Positions 56,473 to 64,000 of a DNA stretch of 64,000 nt are shown piece after piece. Location of the stretch: the NCBI GenBank assembly GCA_963693085.1, contig OY856409.1:240193058-240257057 (forward strand), read 5' to 3'. Source of the DNA: Alisma plantago-aquatica. Taxonomy: Eukaryota; Streptophyta; Magnoliopsida; Alismatales; Alismataceae. Within the stretch, counting starts at the first letter, position 1. Each line of letters starts with the position of its first letter. The notes beneath the pieces were generated by a model. It ran no database searches. It saw nothing but the letters and a program-made list of their open reading frames with translations, and was not told the origin of the DNA. The position numbers and the translations under genes are program-made.

Positions 56473-57560
56473 AGACCCAAAGGGTCCTGACAATGGAGGA
56501 AGTTTTCAGACATTCAAAGGCTGCCTCTACTACTCCAGAGCTATTCCATCCTTCATCTACCACCCCGAGGCTTCCGGTCTGAGATCCACACCCCATCCAG
56601 AAGTTGCTTTCTCTCTTCTCGCCTCCTTCTTTGTCCTTGTCATGAGCGAGTAGTCTTATACACTAGGGTGTGGGGAGTAGCCCCGCTACCCATGTTTTCA
56701 TTTCATGCAATGTAATCCATAGTTTGCAATAGAGATATACTTTCTTTTCAGTTCAACATCAATCGTTTAATGAATGCTTGTTGCTTGATCACCAACATGT
56801 GTTACCTTTTATCTTTTAGTATGAATTGTCTACATTTGTACTATTATATTCGAATCCCGATTGAATGTTGGTTCTTGACACATGTATCCACCATGCGTCT
56901 GTTTCGGTATCTAGGAGTGTTTCTCAAGAAGTGGAGTAAACTCACTTCCATCATTGTACTTTCATACTATGAAATGGAATTAGTTGACATATGAAAGTAC
57001 AACCTTGATAAGTCGAGGAACACACTTTACGAAGGGAATGATGTAAAGTAAGTGACCATTCAGTCAGGGATGGCTAGCATTGCAACATTCCCACACTTCT
57101 CGTAGTTAGTTCTCTAAAAGGAAACTAAATCTAAAAAGATACTAACTATTTAGACTCTTATTGCAGGTTATGTTTCTATGTTGCATGTTTTGATCCATGT
57201 GTAGTGGTGGTGAAAGCCGATCCCATCCTAGTGGTTTCTTATCATTGTTTACAACCTTAAATTTACTTTCTTGCTTTGTTTTACTTGCACTTAGTTGAAA
57301 CAACCAAACCAACTATTTGATCTAGATACCAACTGTTAGGAGATTAGGTGAAATTCTAACATTTTTCTATCTTGTGGCTCCCAACAAGACCGTTGTCCAG
57401 TGGATTTGACCCTTAACTGTACTACGATAAGACTTCCATGTATCCTAGCATACGTGGGTGGAGTTCTTAATCTAGTATAAGCAAGGCTAAACCTAAAGAC
57501 TTACTATCTTTAGGATTTTTAGTGGTGCATGCAAATTCCACACGAGTGGAAGCTCCATCA
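56473..57560 (+). other. R/U5 part of Element C LTR
   Basis: No gene; includes the presumed transcription start and polyadenylation region. Short frames here are not called. Confidence 0.6.
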
Positions 57561-57565
57561 AAAAT

Positions 57566-57583
57566 TGGCATCGTTGCTGGGGA
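57566..57583 (+). other. Primer binding site of Element C, degenerate tRNA-Asp type
   Basis: TGGCATCGTTGCTGGGGA, differing from the tRNA-Asp PBS of Element A at three positions, all transitions of the type expected from cytosine methylation and deamination. Confidence 0.8.
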
Positions 57584-57735
57584 CAACTGAACATTTTAAT
57601 TTCATTTATCATCTTGCTAATTGGTTAAGGTTTTACACTTTTCTTTAAACATTACTCCATATCTTCTTGAATTCATCATATCTCCTGCATCATCTAAAAA
57701 GTGTGTTTCTTCCTCTACTCAGGTAGAAGACGTGT

Positions 57736-59583
57736 ATGCAACCATCGCATAATCTCATATTCTCCCCTGATCCAGAGTACGACTCTGAGGTAGAGAGAAG
57801 CTTCCACCGCCGCATCAGACTTAACTGCCAAAGAGCTAGGCAAATGGCTGAAGATCAATGCCAAGCTGCATTAGTAATGGAAAGGGTCAATGCCGCCATA
57901 CCCGCTCAGAGAGCACAACTCATTGCTGACACCCGTGCTTAGATCCAAGCAGAGATCTGAGCTGAAGAATAGACCCGTATCCGATCCGAAAATGAAGCAG
58001 CTAACCAAGCTACCCAGTTAGAGCTAAGAAACAAGCAATTGAGGGACTATGCCGTCCCCAAGAACTATGAAGATAATCATCCAGTCTGACCACCAATCAT
58101 GAACATACCCAATTTTGAAATCTGAACACAATGGATTCAAATCATGCAGGGCATCTCATTCTCTGGTGGTTCTGGAGATGACTGCATGGATCACTTGAAG
58201 AGATTCAAGGCACTTTGCCGACTTGTCCCACAAGCCGGAGTTGCCTTTGACGCAATAATGCTACATTTTTTCCACTTCACTCTATCCAGAAGGGCTTTGA
58301 GTTGGTACAACTCGCTTGATAGGGAGCCAATCATCACCACCTGGGCTCCCTCAGAAGAAAAGTTCCTGGAAAAGTTTTTCCCTCCTTCATTAACCTACGA
58401 AATTAGGGGGCAAATCAACCACTTCGCCCAACTTCCTGGAGAATCACTCGCAGAAGCATGCGAAAGATTCAAAGAGTTTCTAAGGAAATGCCCTCACCAC
58501 GGTATCTCCCAAAATCAATTAATAGAAATGTTCTATAGGGGGGTGAGTGATGATATCAAGTAATTTCTGGATTCCTCATCTGGAGGAAATTTTATGAGGA
58601 AGAACTATGAGGATGCTTGGAAAATCATTACACTTGGATCTGAGAACCAATCCAATTGGGGATGATCATCCGCTAAGGGAGTCCTCAAAGTTTAAAAGGT
58701 TGAGGAATCAATGGAAATGAAGGCTATTGCTCAAGCTTTAAAGACCATAGCTCACAAACAACAGGAACTTGAAACTTCATTTGGAGAATATGATAAGAAC
58801 AAAAACTCCCAAGTCCAACAAGTTAAAGCTCCTATAGGTACTTGTGAAGACTGTCATGCATCTGATCACCCTACACTGTCATGTTGTTTACTTTATAATG
58901 TGATGATGGATATGAAACCACAACAACAACAGTACGAACCAATCATCGAACACCCTGAAGATCAGATGCCCGAACAAGTTAATTACATTCATTCCATATC
59001 GGGACAAGCTTACTATAATCCAAATCAACCAAGAAACCACCCTGATTTTCAATATGGGAATCCTGCAGGGACTGCTAACCCGCAACATCAAACACAAGGC
59101 GGATCCTCCAACAGGTTTCCACCTGGATTTCAAAGTAACTTTAACCAAAATCAAGGGAACCTCAGAAATAATTTCCCAAGACCCAACTACCCTAGAAATC
59201 CCTCCGCCTACTATCAATATACCCATCCCCCTCTGCACCCACAATTGCACCCTCAGCTACAGCAACCACAGCAACCTCAGTTAACACCACCTCCGCAACA
59301 AACACATCAAGGACAACAACAACTCACTCAGAAAAATACCCTTTCCCAGCCAACAGACGAGATGACTATGATCAGGCAGATGTTACAGTCACAACAAACC
59401 ATGCTTGCCAATCAGCAAGCTCAGAAGAAGGCTATGGAGGCTCAACTAGCACAAATTACTGTCCAACTGAAGCCACCAGCAGGTACTTTTTTTGGTCAAC
59501 CAGAGTCAAACCCTAGACACGATCAAAATAGACCAGAGCAATTGAATGCCGTCACTACAAGATCTGGTCATGTCTTTCATTAA
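57736..59583 (+). pseudogene. gag: Element C gag with zinc knuckle
   Basis: One frame from ATG 57736, interrupted at TAG 57940, TGA 57958, TAG 57970, TGA 58087, TGA 58123, TAA 58561, TGA 58663, TAA 58693 and ending with TAA 59581. The gag domain lies at 58144-58560 (RRALSWYNSL, EKFFPPSLTYEIRGQI, ERFKEFLRKCPHHG), equivalent to Element A. A CX2CX4HX4C knuckle, CEDCHASDHPTLSC, is encoded near 58846-58887, followed by an Asn/Pro/Gln-rich linker (about 58920-59330). The same frame continues into pol, so gag-pol was probably one polyprotein. Confidence 0.9.
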
Positions 59584-62500
59584 ACTACAAGAATCTCTCA
59601 TGGTGATGATGATACACCTGTCTTTACTCCGAATGCAAGCCCGAATCTAGGAATTGAGAAATATGCAGAGACCGCAAAAGGCAAAGAAAAGGAAAAAGCT
59701 CCCAAAGAGCCAGAAGTTCCACAATATAAACCTAGGATACCATATCCAGGAAGATTGAGAGAGACTAAAATGGACACTAGGTTCCAAAAATTCAAGGAGG
59801 CGATGAAGAAACTTTATATCGATATCCTGCTCCTCGATGCTCTCTCTGAAGTACCCGCTTGGGCTAAATACCTGAAAACCTTGCTATCAAGGAAATATAT
59901 TACTGAAGAGCAAGAGACAGTCAAACTGACTCATACCACCTCTGATATCATTCTTAATAAGATGCCAAAGAAAAAGAAGGACCCTGGTTCTTTCGATATT
60001 CAATGTTGCATTGGAAATGCTTCGAGCAAAAGGGGATTAGCTGACCTAGGGGCTAGCATATCTATTATTCCCTACTCCATGTGTAAAAGATTGGGCTTTA
60101 CTGACTTTCTACCCACAACGATGACAATTCAGTTAGCTGATTCCACTATCACTGCACCCCTAGGAATTATTGAAGACATTCCAGTCAGGATAGGTAAGGA
60201 TTCTTATGTCCCATGTGATTTTGTCATTATGGATATTAAGGAAGATCTCAGATACCCAATAATATTTGGTAGACCCTTCCTCGCCACAACTAGGGTGCTC
60301 ATTGATGTCGAAGCTGGCACGATCATTCTGAGACTGGGAAAAGAAGCAATTTAGTTCCGGGTCCTCAACAACATGAAAGGTCCCAACATTCAAGAGGAGG
60401 TTTTTCTCTTAGACACAATACATCAAATGTCCCAATTGGAAATATCTGAACCATCTGATGAGTTAGAAAATTTCCTAATAAACCCAGAGGTCAAATTCTC
60501 AGCCAATGAATTAATTCAACAATGCTTGCAACACTTAGAGAAAGCTGAAGAAGCACCAACAACCACTTTTGAGGGGCTCAAATATGTCACTATTTTAGAA
60601 ACAACAGAAGCATCTAAGGCTCCCGAGATGAAAACCCTACCAACGGGACTTAAGCATATTTTCCTAGACGAAGAAAAACTATGTCCAGTAATCATCAGCT
60701 CCACTCTAATGAAAGACCAGGAAGAAAGGTTTCTTATTGAGTTAAAGAAACATAAGAAAGACATTGGGTATAAAATAACTGACCTGACAGGTATAAACCC
60801 AGCCTTATGCATGCATACACTGCCCATGGTAGAAGAATTCAAGCCTTCAAGAGAACACCAGAGAAAGCTGAACCCCAATCTTAAAGAGGTGGTTCACCTT
60901 GAGGTCCTCAAACTGCTAAAAGCCGGTATTATCTACCCAATTTCAGATTCTCAATGGGTCAGTCCTGTCCAAGTGGTCCCCAAAAAGGGAGGAACCACTG
61001 TCGTGCTAAATGATAAAAATGAGCTAGTGCCCTCAAGGACTGTCACAGGGTGGAGAATGTGTATCGACTACAGGAAACTAAACAAAGCAACACGAAAAGA
61101 TCACTACCCTCTACCTTTTCTTGACGAAGTCCTCGAACGCCTAGCCCATCAAAAGTTCTTATGTTATCTTGATGGTTATTCCGGGTTCTATCAAATTCCT
61201 ATACACCCAGAAGACCAAGAAAAAACAACTTTTACTTGTCCCTTTGGGACCTACGCTTTCAGAAGAATGTCATTCGGGTTGTGCAACGCACCTGCTACCT
61301 TCCAAAGGTGCATGTCTGCTATTTTTGCAGGGCTAACTGAGTCCATAATGGAAGTATTCATGGATAACTTTTTAGTTTATAGAGATTCCTTTGACAATTG
61401 TCTGCTCAACCTTGGACAAGTCTTGCAAAGATTTGAGGAAACAAACCTTATTCTAAATTGGGAAAAATGCCAGTTTATGGTAACTGAAGGTGTCGTCCTT
61501 GGACATAGAGTGAGTGATAGAGGGATTGAGGTTGACAAGACAAAAATTGATGTCATCTCAAAACTGTCGCCACTAAAAGACGTAAAAGGAGTACGGGCAT
61601 TCTTGGGTCATGTTGGGTTTTATCGAAGATTCATTAAAGATTTCTCAAAATTAGCAAAATCCATGACCCAATTATTAACCAAGGACGTTGAGTTCAATTT
61701 TGACCAAGAATGTCTCCAAATATTCACAACCTTAAAGAATGCTCTAGTCTCTGTGCCTATTCTGAGAGAACCTGACTGGTCGCAACCATTCGAAATAATG
61801 TGTGATGCCAGTGACTATGCTATAGGAGCAGTGTTAGGATAGAGAATTGACAAAAAGCCTTATGTAATATACTATGCATCTAAGACCCTTGATGAAGCAC
61901 AAAAGAACTACACCACTACAGAGAAGGAGTTCTTAGCTATCATCTATGTGTTCGAGAAATTCCGCTCCTACCTGATCGAATCAAAGGTCATAGTCTACAC
62001 TGACCACTCCGCCATACGATATCTAATTCAGAAGCAAGACACAAAACCCATACTTATCCGCTGGGTGTTGATGCTTTAGGAATTTGATTTGGAAATCAGA
62101 GACAAAAGTGGAGTGGAAAACGTCGTCGCTGATCATCTCAGCCGCATTGAAGTCGAAGATTATGATAAAGTACTTATCTGAGACTCCCTCCCTGATGACC
62201 AGCTAATGAAAATTTCCACCGGATTCCCCTGGTATGCTGACATAGTGAACTATCTGGCTACAGGAATCATACACCCTTCCGCCTCTCACCATGACAAAAA
62301 GAAATTCATCCACAATGTTAAACAATACTACTGGGATGAACCTTATCTCTTTCACCTATGTGAAGAGACTTTTATGTCATTGCCTACCGGAAGAAGAGAT
62401 TACTCTTGTCTTAGAACATTCTCATTTTGGCCCCACTGGGGGACACATGAGTTCGAAAAAGACCGCTATGAAAGTTCTACAATCGGGTTTCTTTTGGCCA

Positions 62501-63520
62501 ACGATAGTAAGAGATTCCCATGATTTTGTAAAATCATGCACTAAATGTCAACTTTCTGGCGGCATAACTAAAAGGAATGAAATGCCCCTCACTATGTGGC
62601 AAGAGATCGAACTTTTGGATGAATGGGGGATAGACTACATGGGTCCCTTCCCCTCTTCATACAGATTTTCTTACATATTGGTTGTTGTGGATTATGTCTC
62701 GAAATGGGTAGAAGCTATACCCACAGTTTCCAGTGATTCCAAACCAGTCATTAAGATGTTTAAAGATATCATTTTTCCCAGATTTGGAGTCCCCCAAACT
62801 ATCATATCCGACGGAGGTACCCATTTTCTAGAACGAAGCTTCAAAGCCCTCTTAAAGAAATATGGAGTCAACCATAAAGTTGCCACGCCTTACCATCCAC
62901 AAACTAATGGCCAGGTCGAAGTTTCGAATAGACAACTGAAGGCAATCTTACAGAAAACCGTCAATAGACACTGTACCGACTGGTCCACCAAGCTTCCCGA
63001 TGCCCTTTGGGCTTACCGCACAGCTTATAAAACACTGATTGGAACAACCCCGTTCCGTATGGTATATGGGAAATCATGTCATCTTCCAGTTGAAATGGAA
63101 CATAAGGCTTGGTGGGCCATTAAACAACTGAATTTTGATTTTAAAAGTGCCGGAGAAAACAGACAACTCCAGCTACAAGAAATAGAGGAGCTCAGAATGA
63201 CCGCATACCAAAGTGCCAGGATTTACAAAGAACAAACCAAGTTGTGGCATGATGGTCATCTAAAAAGAAAAGACATCACCATTGGAGACAAAGTCCTTCT
63301 TTTCAACTCCAGACTCAAAATGTTCTTCGGGAAACTTCGTACAAAGTGGTCTGGGCCTTTTACCATCAAGCACATATACCCGACTGGAGCCATCATAATT
63401 GTTGACGACAATGGAGGAGAAAGGATAGTCAATGGCCATAGATTGAAAAAATACTATACTCCAACCGACAAAATTCTGAGACAGACTATTGAGATCAGAG
63501 ACCCCATAGCATCACCATAA
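59584..63520 (+). pseudogene. pol: Element C pol: protease, RT (FMDN), RNase H, integrase
   Basis: Continues the gag frame. Protease with LADLGASISIIPYS near 60040-60075 (Leu in the DSGAS Ser position, common in Athila-type elements) and FGRPFLATT near 60265. Stop TAG 60352. RT 60880-61700: TGWRMCIDYRKLN, CYLDGYSGFYQIP, and FMDN at about 61357-61368 where FMDD is expected, so a catalytic Asp is lost. RNase H: CDASDY near 61802, TTEKEF near 61915, YTDHS near 61995. Stops at TAG 61840, TAG 62077 and TGA 62179. A frameshift near 62380 moves integrase to the next frame (to 63520): HFGPTGGH and CTKCQ of the zinc site, then GIDYMG, IISDGG and NGQVEVSN for the DDE residues. Length and order match Element A pol. 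Confidence 0.93.
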
Positions 63521-63566
63521 CAAAATCAAAACTTTGTCGAGCCAGCGACATAAAACCCAGACGCTA

Positions 63567-63584
63567 CTTGGGAGGCAACCCAAG
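63567..63584 (+). other. Conserved post-pol hairpin, Element C
   Basis: CTTGGGAGGCAACCCAAG: 6-bp arms around AGGCAA, 47 bp after the pol stop, the same distance as in Element A. Confidence 0.85.
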
Positions 63585-63728
63585 ATATGAGTATCACCGT
63601 TTATCTTTGTTTTTTTGTTTCCTTTGTTTAACTTAGGTTTATCATCTTTAATCTAAAAATATAAAATTCACATAAACAACCAAAACAAACATAAAAATAT
63701 AAAAATAAAAAATGTAAACCATCTTAAA

Positions 63729-63847
63729 CGGTTTCGAAACTGTTTCGAGCCAAACGGTCCTAAAACCGTTTGGAGCCAAATGGTCTTGAAACCGTTTGGA
63801 GCCAAACGGTCCTGAAACCGTTTGGAGACCAAACAGTCTCAAACCAT
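63729..63847. repeat. Word array of Element C, post-pol copy
   Basis: Five diverged words starting at 63729, 63755, 63781, 63807 and 63834, spacing 26, 26, 26, 27. Type CGGTCCTGAAACCG with flanking CAAA/TTTG, related to the LTR array with the same period. Confidence 0.92.
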
Positions 63848-63884
63848 TTGACCCTGGGAATTTGTGAAGTCAACCCCTGAATCT

Positions 63885-63892
63885 TATAAATA
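63885..63892 (+). promoter_or_regulatory. TATA box of putative internal promoter, Element C
   Basis: TATAAATA, 37 bp after the last word (63847), in the position where Element A has CTATTTAAGG. The remaining 108 bases to the window end are CT-rich and look like a 5' leader; a third ORF would lie beyond 64000. Confidence 0.7.
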
Positions 63893-64000
63893 TAACCCTA
63901 CCCCCTCTCCTTCTTCTTTCTTTTGATTCTCGAACCCTCTAAACCCTCGTGAGCATTGTTTCATCTCCTCCATTCTCGCTCCCGCGCAACTCACGACGCT

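Larger units (their letters stand above)
55895..57560 (+). repeat. Element C 5' LTR (1666 bp)
   Basis: Start set at TGATAACC where copia PBS sequence breaks off; end at CCATCA 5 bp before the PBS. Length is near the 1619 bp of Element A. Contains the 26-bp-period word array and TATA. Only one LTR is visible, so identity dating is not possible. Confidence 0.8.
55895..64000 (+). mobile_element. Element C: Athila-like Ty3/gypsy element, runs off right edge
   Basis: 5' LTR 55895-57560 (TGATAACC...CTCCATCA), degenerate tRNA-Asp PBS 57566-57583, gag-pol in a single frame 57736-62380 then shifted frame to 63520, post-pol hairpin 63567-63584, word array 63729-63847, TATA 63885-63892 and the start of a leader. 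The third ORF and 3' LTR would be outside. About 13 in-frame stops and one frameshift make it inactive and older than Element A. Confidence 0.9.

Overview
The window is a stack of nested retrotransposons from a flowering-plant nuclear genome. The evidence is Athila-type Ty3/gypsy elements primed by tRNA-Asp, Ty1/copia elements primed by initiator tRNA-Met, plant L1-type LINEs with a DUF4283-like ORF1 and a terminal RNase H, and a very long chromovirus-like solo LTR. I found no host gene, tRNA, rRNA or bacterial-type operon. The species and even monocot versus dicot cannot be fixed from this sequence.

Layout. 1-12061: Element A, a young Athila-like element on the minus strand, cut by the window start. 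Its right (5') LTR is 10443-12061, then leftward come PBS, gag, an intact 1478-codon pol, an ATHILA-type third ORF with three TAG stops, PPT and the 3' LTR. 12062-22357: mostly anonymous AT-rich DNA with a decayed copia pol (15930-17110), a large cruciform-forming sequence (19602-19660) and a 43-bp tandem repeat (20996-21460). 22358-32637: Element B, an old minus-strand Ty3 element of the same type; its left LTR is split by a 5'-truncated LINE with target-site duplication (22495-24099). 32640-40770: Copia-2, a decayed minus-strand copia element, split by an essentially full-length LINE (33005-39046) with a 14-bp target-site duplication. 41800-42270: a Ty3 pol scrap. 42275-55894: Copia-3, a plus-strand copia locus with the order internal-LTR-PBS-internal-LTR-PBS, i.e. 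a tandem with shared LTRs; its second LTR carries a 3418-bp solo LTR (50764-54181). 55895-64000: Element C, a second Athila-like element on the plus strand, inserted in the second copia PBS and running off the right edge.

The most unusual feature is a shared promoter design. At least four retroelement families carry their own short near-palindromic 'word', repeated as an array, in most cases just upstream of a TATA box. In Element A the word is GTCGATACCATCGAC, always in pairs separated by exactly 4 or 6 bp; in Element C it is CGGTCCCGAGACCG on a 26-27 bp period; Element B uses TGAGTC-N4-GACTCA; Copia-3 uses AACCG/CGGTT-type words. In the three Athila-like elements the array occurs twice: once in the LTR and once between pol and the position of the third (envelope-position) ORF. 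In A and C the second array is followed by a TATA box. This suggests an internal promoter for the third ORF that copies the LTR promoter, analogous to the internal promoter of foamy viruses. That function is inference; the arrays, spacing and TATA boxes are visible in the sequence.

Chronology inferred from nesting and decay: copia and Element B remnants are oldest, LINEs, the solo LTR and Element C were added later, and Element A is youngest among those datable (10 differences by eye in 729 aligned LTR bases).
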